Below are positions 9,782 through 18,492 of a stretch of 64,000 nucleotides of DNA, one piece after another. The first letter of the stretch is position 1. Each line of letters begins with the position of its first letter. The notes under the pieces are model-generated. The model had not been told where the DNA came from and ran no database searches. It worked only from the letters and a program-made list of their open reading frames with translations. Made by a program: the position numbers and the translations under genes. This stretch comes from Kangiellaceae bacterium (lineage in GTDB: Bacteria > Pseudomonadota > Gammaproteobacteria > Enterobacterales > Kangiellaceae), in assembly GCA_026196875.1 (NCBI GenBank), contig JAPHTP010000095.1:1-64000 (forward strand), written 5' to 3'.

Positions 9782-10522
9782 ATGAAGGATGTTTTCCGGA
9801 TCAATCCATCAGCAAAAGTAATTCGAACAAACCAATACGTCAGCTGTATATTCGATAAACCATATCGAGTACTAAGCTCCGCCGTCTTAAATGGTGGTTA
9901 CCAACGTGCCAATCAAACCTTAAACCTAAAAGTTGATGCCCATAATACCTATAACGAAAGCCCTCAAGCTAGCCTGCAAAATTTTGCTGCAGAACAAGGT
10001 TGGAAAGGAAAAACTATCGGTTTAATGACTTCAGCTTCTATGGCGACATTTCGGCTTGCTCAGCGAACAGTCGAAAACATCGAATTAGCAGTATGGGTAA
10101 CTAGCGGGCTTTCAAATTTACGTCGTATTGGTGACTACGCTGATTACCGAAAAATTAATAGTGCTCCCGAAACATCAGGCACAATAAACCTCGGATTAAT
10201 TAGTTCGATGAAGTTAAGCGATGCTGCGATGGCGGAAGCGCTAATAATGTTAACTGAGGCAAAAGTCGCTGCGATTAATGATGCAAAATTAACTAGCCCA
10301 ATTTCGAATAAACAAGCAACCGGTACAGGGACAGATTCTGCTGTTATAGCTTCAGCTAATGAAGGTGAAATGATTGAGTACTGTGGAAAGCATGTATTGA
10401 TTGGGGAAATCATTGGAGAACTTGCTTACCAGGCTGTTAGCTCATCTTTTGTTTATGGGGATGGGGAGAGCTTTAACAAGTTAATAAACCAAGATCACCG
10501 CGATTGCGATAACAAGAATTAA
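9782..10522 (+). CDS. cbiZ: Adenosylcobinamide amidohydrolase (CbiZ family)
   Basis: CbiZ removes the aminopropanol side chain of adenosylcobinamide to give adenosylcobyric acid, a salvage step toward vitamin B12. In this 246-residue protein I recognise the family blocks: a GLMTSASMATFR turn, VTSGLSNLRRIGD, a GTINL strand, an EAL..LTEAKVAA helix, and the glycine-threonine motif ATGTGTDSAVIA. GAGGA at 9768-9772 precedes the ATG by nine bases. A small hairpin (GGCT/AGCC, 9754-9767) lies just upstream, but no cobalamin riboswitch is visible. No other cobamide gene is in the window, so it would act on scavenged precursor or a distant pathway. Family assignment is good; in vivo role is inferred. 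Confidence 0.82.
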   Translation: MKDVFRINPSAKVIRTNQYVSCIFDKPYRVLSSAVLNGGYQRANQTLNLKVDAHNTYNESPQASLQNFAAEQGWKGKTIGLMTSASMATFRLAQRTVENIELAVWVTSGLSNLRRIGDYADYRKINSAPETSGTINLGLISSMKLSDAAMAEALIMLTEAKVAAINDAKLTSPISNKQATGTGTDSAVIASANEGEMIEYCGKHVLIGEIIGELAYQAVSSSFVYGDGESFNKLINQDHRDCDNKN

Positions 10523-10662
10523 AAAGGGCACATTAAGCGTCATTCAAACTAGCAGCAAAACCTAGCAAATTTTCATCACCCGTGAAAACAAAAAAGCTTT
10601 CTCTAGGATTGATACAATAACTTGCAAGGCGAATTCCTTTAACTCAACTTTTCCTTTGAACA

Positions 10663-10682
10663 AAGCACAGTTTCCTGTGCCA
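10663..10682 (-). terminator. Probable intrinsic terminator of the minus-strand esterase gene
   Basis: GCACAG (10665-10670) and CTGTGC (10675-10680) form a tight stem around TTTC, which reads GAAA on the minus strand. On that strand the stem is followed by TTTGTT. It lies 27 bases after the stop of the esterase gene at 10709, so it fits a rho-independent terminator for that gene. Confidence 0.6.
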
Positions 10683-10708
10683 GAAGAATTAATCGATTGA
10701 ATTTTTGA

Positions 10709-11377
10709 TTAGTTTGATAAACATTCAACAAGCCATTTACCGATATCTCTAATTTGTTCACTGCAAACCGCGTGTTCCATAGGATAGATTTTGTTGATCA
10801 CTGAGTAACCCTTGGTATTAAGGATTTCATCGGTTTCCCTACCTAACGACACAGGCACAATCGGATCGTATACACCGTGGTTAATCATGACCGGAATTTC
10901 CACGTTGGCCTGATTAAATTCCACCGAATTCTTAGTCGCAAAATAGGTCGACATGGCGAGTAGTCCGGCGAGCTTGTTAGATTGCCTTAAAGCGGCTTCA
11001 AGCGCGACTGCACCGCCTTGAGAGAATCCAGCGATTATAATTTTGGAAGAATCAATGCCGCGCGACATTTCATTCTCGATAAATTTATCTAGCTGATCGG
11101 CTGAAGCTCTTAACTGAGTTTCATCTACTTTGCGATCAATGTTCATATCTAAAATATCGTACCAAGCTGGCATTACAAAACCATTGTTGATGGTTACTGA
11201 AATAGAAGGGGCATGAGGGAATACAAAGCGCACGGGTAAATCCGAAGGTAATTGAAGCTCAGGTACAATCGGCGCAAAGTCGTTACCGTCAGCACCAAGG
11301 CCGTGAAGCCAGATCACTGAAGCAACGGGGTTGTCACTCGTTTCAATTTCAATATGGGGTAATAAGTTTTCGGTCAT
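10709..11377 (-). CDS. Carboxylesterase / phospholipase family alpha/beta hydrolase
   Basis: Cytoplasmic serine esterase of the family that includes bacterial carboxylesterase EstB and eukaryotic acyl-protein thioesterases (PF02230 type). All landmarks are visible in 222 residues: HGLGADGNDF near the N-terminus (oxyanion hole), nucleophile S119 in GFSQGG, acid D171 in NHGVYDPIVP, and H202 near the C-terminus. There is no signal peptide. The natural substrate is not predictable; short-chain esters and acylated thiols are typical. Monocistronic on the minus strand, with a terminator hairpin behind it and a divergent lipase-like gene in front. Confidence 0.9.
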   Translation of the reverse strand: MTENLLPHIEIETSDNPVASVIWLHGLGADGNDFAPIVPELQLPSDLPVRFVFPHAPSISVTINNGFVMPAWYDILDMNIDRKVDETQLRASADQLDKFIENEMSRGIDSSKIIIAGFSQGGAVALEAALRQSNKLAGLLAMSTYFATKNSVEFNQANVEIPVMINHGVYDPIVPVSLGRETDEILNTKGYSVINKIYPMEHAVCSEQIRDIGKWLVECLSN

Positions 11378-11532
11378 GGAATTTAAATCTTTTAGTAGGA
11401 TGAAACTGAGAAAAGTTTATATTAAATGAGATATTTTGTCGCTGATATGGTCTGTTTCTGCGCTACGGCAGGACATTCGAGATCAGTTGCGGTATTCTCT
11501 GTGAATTCTTAGCGACAATCAAGGACTTGATG

Positions 11533-12984
11533 ATGTTACCGATACTACTCGTTCACGGATATAGCACAGAAGGTAAAAACAACAGCGTTGATAAAATCTA
11601 CGGCTCTTTGCCTAAAGAGTTGAAAGCTCGCTTCGGTGCCAATCAAATCAAAACTCTCAATCTTAGCCGTTGGATCTCATTAAGTGACGGGGTCATGCTC
11701 GACGATGTCAGTTACGCCATGGACAGGGCACTTAAATCCGATTTTAAGGATCTATTAGAGTCAGGTTTTCATGTAATTATTCATAGTACTGGTGCGCTGG
11801 TGGTGAGAAATTGGATCAAGAAATTTTCGCCCAAACCCTGCCCAATTCAGAATTTCGTCCATCTGGCTGGTGCAAATTTTGGTAGTGGTTTAGCTCATAT
11901 CGGCCAAGGTCAGATCTCACGTTGGAAGAATTTGCTATTTCAAGGCACTGGTGTAGGGACACGAGTCTTAGACGAATTAGAATTTGGTTGTTCAAAAACA
12001 CTTGATTTACATGCGCACTTTTTAACTGAAGGCAATGATATTTATCATGATTACCAAGTGAAGGAATTTAATATTATCGGCTCACAAACTTTAGGCATGT
12101 TGCGAGTAGTGCCGATTCGTTATGTCAAAGAGGATTCATCGGATAATACAGTGAGAACGAGTGCGTCAAATTTAAACTTTAATTACGTTCCCGTTACTCC
12201 GAAACCCAAGGCGAGTAAGTTGACGGTTAAGCAGTTACAAAATCAGGTGAATAAACGTTTAAAAAATGAAAAGGTGGCCACGGATCTTTATCAATTTGAT
12301 TTATCCAAGTTGAGTATTAATCGACCGGAGATACCATTTGCGATTGCTTTTGAAACGGCACATTTTGGTGATGAAATTGGTATTGTGGGTGGTAGCAAAA
12401 ATCGTGCAGCTGTGATGCCTTTGGTTAAAACTGCGTTGATGACCAAAAATTCGGATGCAGCTTACCAAAAAACGGTTGATAAGTTTAAACAAGCGAAAGC
12501 GAAAACTTTTGAGCGTGCCTCAAAGCTTAAATGGAAAATAACCGAGTGGGATCCGCAACAGCAGTACGAAGGACACGCGCAACTAATTTTTCGAATTAAA
12601 GATCAATTTGGTAACGGAGTCGAGTACTTTGATGTCATGTTGAAGTCAAATTCTTCCAGCAAGAAGCAAGTCAAATTGGAAAAATTGATAGAAGATCATC
12701 ATGGCAACAAGCAGGACAAAGGTGTGATCACTTTCTATATGCGAACGCAAAAATTTAATGACGATAAAAAAGTGTTCGAAGACCTGATGAGCAGAGTTGC
12801 GCCACTGGATATTGAAATAACGGGATATGAGCCTGAGTCGAAGGAAATCGCTTTTGTGCCCCTTAATTTGAGTTTGACGACTGAGCAGATCCAAAAAGTA
12901 ATGGAGAGTTTTAAGACGACGATTATTGATATTACCTTGGTGAGATTACCGTCTGAGAAGGTGTTTGCGATTACTCGCAAGTAG
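11533..12984 (+). CDS. Lipase-like alpha/beta hydrolase with unassigned C-terminal region
   Basis: The first ~220 residues read as an alpha/beta hydrolase of the lipase/esterase type: LLVHGYSTEG near the N-terminus and the nucleophile elbow IHSTGALV with S85. The usual GHSxG glycine is isoleucine here, as in some related lipases. The remaining ~260 residues (from about 225) carry no motif I recognise and include a charged, lysine-rich linker followed by beta-rich sequence. There is no signal peptide, so it probably acts in the cytoplasm. AAGGA at 11521-11525 favours the ATG at 11533 (seven-base spacing) over the ATG at 11530 or TTG at 11527. Catalytic acid and histidine cannot be placed with confidence. 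It stands alone, facing a membrane-anchored gene. Confidence 0.78.
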   Translation: MLPILLVHGYSTEGKNNSVDKIYGSLPKELKARFGANQIKTLNLSRWISLSDGVMLDDVSYAMDRALKSDFKDLLESGFHVIIHSTGALVVRNWIKKFSPKPCPIQNFVHLAGANFGSGLAHIGQGQISRWKNLLFQGTGVGTRVLDELEFGCSKTLDLHAHFLTEGNDIYHDYQVKEFNIIGSQTLGMLRVVPIRYVKEDSSDNTVRTSASNLNFNYVPVTPKPKASKLTVKQLQNQVNKRLKNEKVATDLYQFDLSKLSINRPEIPFAIAFETAHFGDEIGIVGGSKNRAAVMPLVKTALMTKNSDAAYQKTVDKFKQAKAKTFERASKLKWKITEWDPQQQYEGHAQLIFRIKDQFGNGVEYFDVMLKSNSSSKKQVKLEKLIEDHHGNKQDKGVITFYMRTQKFNDDKKVFEDLMSRVAPLDIEITGYEPESKEIAFVPLNLSLTTEQIQKVMESFKTTIIDITLVRLPSEKVFAITRK

Positions 12985-13013
12985 GGAATAATTAAAAATA
13001 CTATGGTGTTGGG

Positions 13014-13037
13014 CCGGCTGATTGAACTCTCAGCCGG
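13014..13037. terminator. GC-rich hairpin between convergent genes
   Basis: CCGGCTGA (13014-13021) pairs exactly with TCAGCCGG (13030-13037) across an eight-base loop. It lies 30 bases after the lipase-like gene and immediately next to the stop of the opposing gene at 13040. No T run follows on either strand, so a role as a shared terminator rests on position alone. Confidence 0.45.
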
Positions 13038-13039
13038 AA

Positions 13040-13702
13040 TCATTCAAGCACAACCACCTTAGCCCAATACTGTACTGCAAATTCCCTATCGATACCCTCG
13101 GGAATTTCTTCAATTCTAACACGCGTTCCGACAGGAATCGTTCCCAGTGATCGAGAACCTTTATAATAGTCCTTATTATCTTGGGGTAATTGTTCTCTTA
13201 TCACCATATTTCCGCGCGTGGTATATTGTTCGCCAGGGTTAATAGAGTCCGGCGACTTTTGGATGATCTGCCCATCCAGTCCAATAAGAACAGGCTTTTG
13301 CCATTTATCTTTAAAGTTGCCGATCCAGATGTATCCAGAAACGTTATACACTAAAGACTTGCCGCCTTTCTCAGCAGACTTTGACAGCTTGGCAACAGCC
13401 GGACTAACTTCCTGAGCCGCTTCTTCCAGGATCTGTCTGCGCTCATTTTCATTGATTTGATTTGTCGGGTTATCGAGACGCTTTTCCAATATCGCAATAC
13501 GCGCAATGGCTTCTTTTAACTGGCGGTCTAACTCTTCGGTTGCTTCTGAAGTTCGTTCTTGCTGCTCCGAAAACTCGATTCCACCTGTGCCGATTTTAGT
13601 TGCTCGGCTGATATCAAAATCGAGTAGGTATTTGGCACCAATTAGCGCAATAAGAATTGAGCCGACGATGATCGGATATTTAAGTAGCTCGTTCCAATTC
13701 AT
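13040..13702 (-). CDS. Membrane-anchored coiled-coil protein, unknown function
   Basis: Not recognised. The 220-residue product has one N-terminal membrane helix (about 9-27, KYPIIVGSILIALIGAKYLL), then a charged helical stretch (about 45-110) that looks like a coiled coil, with repeated E/Q/R/K and LEKRL. The C-terminal ~100 residues are beta-rich (GYIWIGNF, VLIGLDGQII, VGTRVRIEEIPEG), resembling SH3-like or surface-property modules. With an N-in topology the coiled coil would sit in the periplasm and could scaffold something at the envelope. It ends convergently with the lipase-like gene and shows no operon partner. Confidence 0.72.
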   Translation of the reverse strand: MNWNELLKYPIIVGSILIALIGAKYLLDFDISRATKIGTGGIEFSEQQERTSEATEELDRQLKEAIARIAILEKRLDNPTNQINENERRQILEEAAQEVSPAVAKLSKSAEKGGKSLVYNVSGYIWIGNFKDKWQKPVLIGLDGQIIQKSPDSINPGEQYTTRGNMVIREQLPQDNKDYYKGSRSLGTIPVGTRVRIEEIPEGIDREFAVQYWAKVVVLE

Positions 13703-13852
13703 TTTATTCTCCCTTTGTTGCGACTACTAGCTGATAAGCAGGTTATCAAATCTTTCTCACTATAGACTATAAACCGCATTCCTCATTTTGGCTATTGCGA
13801 CTGTTGAAAAGGAAAAGAATGGGAAAGATAAGGCGGAATAAGTGCTTTTTAC

Positions 13853-14353
13853 TCAGTCATTTTTGTCGGGAATGGTTGTAACTGAAGCTTTATGCCCGGT
13901 AAGTTTAAGAAAGGTTTCAATATCTTTTTTCGCGATGACTAACGTTTCGGTATTGACGAGCGGATGGCAGTGAAATAATTCGCTATCCCATATTGCGCTA
14001 TCTACCAGTAATTCAACGTGATGTTCGGGGTCGTTGATTAAAGTAAGAAAAGAAACGCACCCTGGTTTAACCCCTAAATGCTTATCCAGTCGTTCTTTGG
14101 ATGCAAAGCCAAGCCTGGAGACTTGGATTTGCTTGGTGAGTTTTTTAAGGTCTACCTGGCGGTCGAAAGCCGTGATCAGCAAAAAGTGCCGTCTACCGTA
14201 GTTATCGCGCAAAAAAAGATTTTTCAACCGCGTACCAGGCCTTTCTATTTTTAGATAGTCTGCGTCATTACAGGTATGCAACGCCGGGTGGGTATATTCT
14301 TGATAATTGATGCCCAGAGATTGTAGTTTTTCTTTTAATTGGCTTGGAGTCAT
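13853..14353 (-). CDS. Prolyl-tRNA editing deacylase, ProXp-ala/YbaK-like
   Basis: Trans-editing enzyme of the INS/YbaK superfamily, which hydrolyses amino acids wrongly attached to tRNA (typically Ala-tRNA(Pro)). The 166-residue protein has the family opening (HPALHTCNDADYL, residues 22-34), the catalytic lysine region TRLKNLFLRD (K44), a PGCVSFLTL motif for the PxS/T-type wall of the pocket, and a C-terminal HPLVNTETLVI strand that normally precedes a glycine-rich end. That pattern matches stand-alone ProXp-ala/PrdX proteins more than YbaK, which edits Cys-tRNA(Pro). Cytoplasmic, single-gene unit. Substrate choice between alanine and other residues is an inference. Confidence 0.85.
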   Translation of the reverse strand: MTPSQLKEKLQSLGINYQEYTHPALHTCNDADYLKIERPGTRLKNLFLRDNYGRRHFLLITAFDRQVDLKKLTKQIQVSRLGFASKERLDKHLGVKPGCVSFLTLINDPEHHVELLVDSAIWDSELFHCHPLVNTETLVIAKKDIETFLKLTGHKASVTTIPDKND

Positions 14354-14487
14354 CTGGTTAAATGCTGTTGTGTTGGTACATTCTATTGTTCACGATAGCA
14401 CAAGCTAGTGTTATCACTTGTCAAAGTCAATAGAGAGAGTAAACTAAGTTGCTCTAAATAATGTAAGTATTAAGTCGAAATTTGCTA

Positions 14488-15117
14488 ATGAGTAGAAAAG
14501 ATCACTGGGAAGATGTCTACCAGCAAAAAGAATCAAATTCGGTAAGTTGGTTTCAAGAGAATCCGGGTCTCTCACTGCAACTAATTAAAAAAACGAAAAT
14601 CGATTTTGCTGACAATCTAATCGATGTTGGAGGTGGAGCTTCAGTTCTAGTTGATAATTTATTACGCCGAGGATATCAAAATATCAGCGTGCTCGATATT
14701 TCTGGCGTTGCGCTGCAAGTGAGCCGGGAACGTCTAACAGAGAATACCGAACTAGCTAAAAAGGTCGATAAAGTCGATTGGATTGTGACAGATATTACCC
14801 AGTTCAAGAGTCATAAAACATATAAACTATGGCACGACCGAGCGGTATTTCATTTCTTAACCGAACAAAACGATCGAGATAGCTATCTTGAGAAACTTAG
14901 TCAGTATGTGGATTCAGGTGGACACGTTATTATTGCCGCATTTGCTATAGGCGGACCGGAAAAGTGTAGTGGTTTACCAATTGTGCAGTATGATGAAGCA
15001 AAGATTATTAATGAGCTAGGTACAAATTTTGAGTTAGTAGAATGCTTTGAAGAACAGCACGTAACACCGTGGGATAGCAAACAGTATTTTAAGTATTTTC
15101 GTTTTGTTAAAAATTAG
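14488..15117 (+). CDS. Class I SAM-dependent methyltransferase
   Basis: A 209-residue Rossmann-fold methyltransferase. It begins with a DHWEDVYQ..SVSWFQ block shared by a bacterial/eukaryotic subfamily related to lysine methyltransferases of the METTL10 kind. Then come the SAM loop LIDVGGGAS (about 45-53), the acidic VLDIS that binds the ribose, and a WHDRAVFHFL segment in place of motif IV. The start is the ATG at 14488; a TTG six bases earlier has no better support. The substrate is unknown: protein, small molecule and tellurite/thiol methylation have all been suggested for such enzymes. The next gene starts 26 bases downstream and may be co-transcribed. Confidence 0.82.
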   Translation: MSRKDHWEDVYQQKESNSVSWFQENPGLSLQLIKKTKIDFADNLIDVGGGASVLVDNLLRRGYQNISVLDISGVALQVSRERLTENTELAKKVDKVDWIVTDITQFKSHKTYKLWHDRAVFHFLTEQNDRDSYLEKLSQYVDSGGHVIIAAFAIGGPEKCSGLPIVQYDEAKIINELGTNFELVECFEEQHVTPWDSKQYFKYFRFVKN

Positions 15118-15143
15118 AATTTAAATTTAAGTAGGTATTGAAA

Positions 15144-15401
15144 ATGGGTAAGACAGCAACTGAGGCCATCGTTTCACTAATAGTTATCGTTATCACTTTG
15201 ATGGCTCCGTTACTTATTGGCATGGGCATATACAAATTTTATCGAACCATCAAACCATTACCTGAAGTCAATCCCGATGAAATCAAATTGATTACGGATA
15301 TTGATAAAGTCAGTGACAGGTTTTTCCTCAAGAGTTTGCTGATTGGCTGGGCAATTTGCGGACCTTTCTACTATTGGGTTATGACAAGCGATATGTTTTA
15401 G
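15144..15401 (+). CDS. Small two-helix membrane protein
   Basis: Unrecognised 85-residue protein with two hydrophobic helices (about 8-30 and 64-80) joined by a charged loop containing PEVNPDEIKLITDIDKVSD. The ATG at 15144 has AGG at 15133-15135 eight bases before it; a TTG at 15138 is less likely. Its stop lies one base from the stop of the opposing small gene, so the pair is tightly convergent. It may be carried on the methyltransferase transcript. Confidence 0.65.
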   Translation: MGKTATEAIVSLIVIVITLMAPLLIGMGIYKFYRTIKPLPEVNPDEIKLITDIDKVSDRFFLKSLLIGWAICGPFYYWVMTSDMF

Positions 15402-15402
15402 T

Positions 15403-15666
15403 TTATTGTCCAGTCACCGGTTCTGAATCAATAGAGCATTGTTCGCCAATACATACTTTGTTCCAGAACAGTGCTCTCACTCCGAATCCTACACCGACTA
15501 AGATTAAAACAGCTGTCAGTACTTGCGAAACCAATTGATTCCCACCAAACTGGTTTACGATTCTTACAATACCGCCGGCTGCTGTACCTTCAAGTAATTG
15601 CATTGACATTGCGCTACTAAAAGCTAAACAGATTATACCTAGCGACTTCGCATAGATTTTATTCAT
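15403..15666 (-). CDS. Small exported or membrane protein with one C-terminal cysteine pair
   Basis: Unrecognised 87-residue protein. The N-terminus (MNKIYAKSLGIICLAFSSAMS) is either a signal peptide or a first membrane helix, and a second hydrophobic helix runs from about 46 to 66 (VSQVLTAVLILVGVGFGVRAL). The tail has a CIGEQC pair. I chose the ATG at 15666 because AAGGG lies eight bases before it; an upstream ATG at 15702 would add 12 basic residues without a ribosome site. Tail-to-tail with the small membrane gene at 15144 (one base apart). Confidence 0.62.
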   Translation of the reverse strand: MNKIYAKSLGIICLAFSSAMSMQLLEGTAAGGIVRIVNQFGGNQLVSQVLTAVLILVGVGFGVRALFWNKVCIGEQCSIDSEPVTGQ

Positions 15667-15749
15667 TTCGACAACCCTTAGTTTAAGCTTGAGTTTTGTC
15701 ACATTTAGTCAGGTTGTTTTCTGATTTGTTACATTGAGTTTATATTGAA

Positions 15750-16613
15750 TTAAGAGTCCAAGAAATCCTGGACAACCTCCTGCTGATGGCTGACTAGTAA
15801 AATCTGCTCATGGTATTCGTGTGGACAATCAGAGATTTCTACTTGTACTAAACTACACTCTCTCAACCAATAATCAGGTAAATATGCTAATGCTTGTCCA
15901 CTACGAACGATTTGCGACAGAATAGAATAATCGTCGACTACGATGTTCTGTTTGCGAGGAAATATCTGATTTTGCCAACCATCACAGCCAACTCCTCTTG
16001 CTTCTCCGCAATAAGGGGAGATGCTGGGAACAGCGAAACTATGGTTTAGCACTTCTTGGATAGATACCCTGTTAGATTGTTGAATTAGCGGATGGTTAGA
16101 CGCCGCGGCCACTTGCATTTGAACATTTCCCAATTGGCAGCTGGCAATTCCGGCGGGGATTTGATCTGCAATAGCGGAGGTGATCAATGCAAAATCTGCA
16201 GTCCCTTGAATGACTTGGTTGAGTGCCTGTAATTCATAGTTATTTATTAAATTAATCGAGCTGTTTGGGTAACGTTTGCCGATAAAGCGTGATAGAACGC
16301 TAGCCCATCGAAACTGCAAAATTGAGGGGCCAGCAATTTTGAAGCTCTGAGCACACGATAGTCCTAAGAATTCTGCTTTTGTTTGCCTGGCCTGGGCTAC
16401 TATCCGTGCTGCCCGCTTTTGCATTAGTCTGCCGGCGGCATTAATTCGAATGAATTTGCCTTGACGGTCGAAAAGTAATGTATCAATAGAGTCTTCCAGG
16501 CGTCTTAGAGATTTGGAAAGCACACTTGAACTAGAGTCGAGCTTTTCGGCTGCGAGTTGCATATTTTCGGTTTCAGCGATAACCAAAAATCTTTCTAAAT
16601 CATCTAGTTCCAT
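15750..16613 (-). CDS. LysR-family transcriptional regulator
   Basis: A 287-residue LTTR. The N-terminal winged helix-turn-helix reads LERFLVIAETENMQLAAEKL, then SSVLSKSLRRLEDSIDTLLFDR, the usual LysR layout. The rest is a substrate-binding-like sensor domain with IAGPSIL at the start of the first subdomain. It is divergent from the secreted-protein/amidotransferase pair at 16784-18117 with about 170 bases between, the standard place for an LTTR to bind, so those genes are plausible targets. The inducer is unknown. Confidence 0.9.
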   Translation of the reverse strand: MELDDLERFLVIAETENMQLAAEKLDSSSSVLSKSLRRLEDSIDTLLFDRQGKFIRINAAGRLMQKRAARIVAQARQTKAEFLGLSCAQSFKIAGPSILQFRWASVLSRFIGKRYPNSSINLINNYELQALNQVIQGTADFALITSAIADQIPAGIASCQLGNVQMQVAAASNHPLIQQSNRVSIQEVLNHSFAVPSISPYCGEARGVGCDGWQNQIFPRKQNIVVDDYSILSQIVRSGQALAYLPDYWLRECSLVQVEISDCPHEYHEQILLVSHQQEVVQDFLDS

Positions 16614-16783
16614 ATACTCTTTGCTTCAGGCATTTTTTATTTAATAGCAAATCCAATCAATTTATTACTTCTTTATTGGAAGTAATTTAGAGTTAATTAG
16701 AATTGTTTTTTAGGTGAATGTCGAGCAAAATCTATCCCGCTTTTAGCAAACAAATGCTTTATCGGCGTTTAAATGGAGCCAAA

Positions 16784-17446
16784 GTGACACGATATCTTCA
16801 ATTGCTTACGTTAATTCTATTTCTCAGCTTTGGTCCTAATTCTCAGGCCCAGGACCCTCAGAAGGCGGTAGGCGTCCATGGCATGGTTTTGTTTGAATTC
16901 GAAGGTAAAATCTACGCTTCGCATATGCCTTTGCACCACTCAATTCATAGCTACCAAGTTATACTTGAAATTCGACTTCCCCCGAATATTATTTCTAGGG
17001 TGAACCAGCGACTCAAGCAAAGAAAACTGTTCTCCATTGCACCGGAAATATTTGATTTGTTTGATGTCAAAAACAATAAACTATCCAATTTCACAGCCAA
17101 GATATTTCAAGGACACTTCGAGCGCGGTGGCCAAGTTATCGCTGAAAATATCGATATTACGATTAAAGATGTCTTGCTTTTTGAATCGATCGAGGCCAAT
17201 AAAAATGGTAGGTTCTATTTGTTAAAACAAGGTGATAACTCTACTTTGGCAATTCACCAAATAGGCCCTTTGGACAGTTACGACCAAATTTTTGGTATAA
17301 GGGGGAATATTTCTAAGACGCTGAATTTTGATAGTGGAATTAATAAGCCAATCGATACGTTGCCACTGTCAAAAATACTCGAGCTGAAAGCAGAAGATGT
17401 GGAATTACTCTATTTAGAAACCCAAGATTTTAGGAAGCGTCATTGA
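16784..17446 (+). CDS. Secreted protein of unknown function
   Basis: Not recognised. I prefer the GTG at 16784: GGAG at 16775-16778 is five bases upstream, and the protein then opens with a compact signal peptide (TRYLQLLTLILFLSFGPNSQA, cleavage before QDPQ). The ATG at 16718 would add 22 residues in front and has only a cramped AGG. The mature ~200 residues are mixed alpha/beta, with a YQVILEIRLPPNI strand and a repeated-looking FRLLK-type basic segment; no metal or catalytic motif is evident. Its stop overlaps the start of the amidotransferase gene by four bases, so the two are translationally coupled. Confidence 0.65.
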   Translation: MTRYLQLLTLILFLSFGPNSQAQDPQKAVGVHGMVLFEFEGKIYASHMPLHHSIHSYQVILEIRLPPNIISRVNQRLKQRKLFSIAPEIFDLFDVKNNKLSNFTAKIFQGHFERGGQVIAENIDITIKDVLLFESIEANKNGRFYLLKQGDNSTLAIHQIGPLDSYDQIFGIRGNISKTLNFDSGINKPIDTLPLSKILELKAEDVELLYLETQDFRKRH

Positions 17447-18117
17447 AGTCAATAGCAATACTGCAACATCAATCTAACGAAGACGAAGGATTTATTCGAG
17501 AGTGGCTTAAGCACAATAAATTGGCCGCTGAAAAGTGGCGTGTTTGGCAAAGCTGTGAATTTGATGATCCCGATAATTATTCTGCCATCATCGTATTAGG
17601 TGGCGAGGCAAATGTTCGCGACAGAGAAAAGCTTAGTTGGATGCAGCAGGAGATAAGCTGGCTTGGGGATGCAATCGCCAAATCAATACCAATTGTAGGA
17701 ATATGCCTCGGAGCTCAACTTATGGCTCACATACTAAGGGCCAAGGTAGTCGAGCTCGATGAACCCGAAAAAGGCGTGTTTAGCCTCGAATTAAATGCGC
17801 AAACGAATACTCTCCTTGGAAATCGTTTTCTAGCTGATTTCGGTTACTTGCTCAAAGTTATTCAAGCGCATAGTTATCGGTTTGATGTTCCGCAGAATTC
17901 ATTGCTTTTAGCAAGCACTCAGCGCTGCAAACAACAGATCTACTATTCAGAACGCCATTCGCTGCTGGGGATCCAGTGCCACCTTGAGTGGTCTCGTGAA
18001 AAAGCGATCCAACTATTTCCTAATGAACCAAGTTATCTGGAAATGACTGCGCAAGATGAGAAAGTTGCCAAGCAATTTCTATTTCAACTGCTGGATAAAA
18101 TAATTCTCGATAAATAG
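17443..18117 (+). CDS. Class I glutamine amidotransferase-like protein
   Basis: A 224-residue stand-alone GATase1. The triad is complete: nucleophile C88 in GICLGAQ, then H180 and E182 in QCHLEW. It resembles the GMP-synthase-like amidotransferases (YfeJ/gamma-glutamyl-hydrolase type) that act without a fused synthetase; the acceptor is unknown. The start is a TTG at 17443 overlapping the previous stop; AGGA at 17432-17435 with seven-base spacing supports it, and no nearby ATG fits. Translational coupling ties its dose to the secreted protein before it. Confidence 0.85.
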   Translation: MKSIAILQHQSNEDEGFIREWLKHNKLAAEKWRVWQSCEFDDPDNYSAIIVLGGEANVRDREKLSWMQQEISWLGDAIAKSIPIVGICLGAQLMAHILRAKVVELDEPEKGVFSLELNAQTNTLLGNRFLADFGYLLKVIQAHSYRFDVPQNSLLLASTQRCKQQIYYSERHSLLGIQCHLEWSREKAIQLFPNEPSYLEMTAQDEKVAKQFLFQLLDKIILDK

Positions 18118-18140
18118 CTAGTAATTAACCTGGAGGGAAT

Positions 18141-18425
18141 ATGCAAGATATGAGTATTCATTGGTATGACTGGGTAGGTCTCCTGGGGGTAATTTGTATT
18201 CTAATAAGTTATCTATTGCTTCAATTGGAAAGGTTATCTGCTGACTCACTCAACTATTCTTTAGCAAACTTGATTGGTGCGTTGTTGATTATCTTATCGT
18301 TGCTTTATGAGTTCAATCTGTCCGCTATGATAATTGAAAGCGCCTGGGCCGTGATCAGTATATTTGGCGTTGTGAAGTTCTTTAAACGGAAAGTTGCTGA
18401 GAAACCATTATCCAATGTTGAGTAG
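18141..18425 (+). CDS. CBU_0592-type small membrane protein
   Basis: A 94-residue protein with three hydrophobic helices (about 10-28, 38-58, 62-82). The pattern VGLLGVICILISYLLLQ, then NLIGALLIILSLLYEFNLSA, then ESAWAVISIFG matches a widespread small family often listed as CBU_0592-like; its function is unknown. A strong GGAGGG at 18132-18137 precedes the ATG. It follows the amidotransferase gene by 23 bases and is probably on the same transcript. Confidence 0.75.
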   Translation: MQDMSIHWYDWVGLLGVICILISYLLLQLERLSADSLNYSLANLIGALLIILSLLYEFNLSAMIIESAWAVISIFGVVKFFKRKVAEKPLSNVE

Positions 18426-18492
18426 ACACTAAGGGAACTTTGGCCAAGCAGCAGAGCTAGGTTAGGAGCTAGACTAGTTCTTTAGAAGCGAC

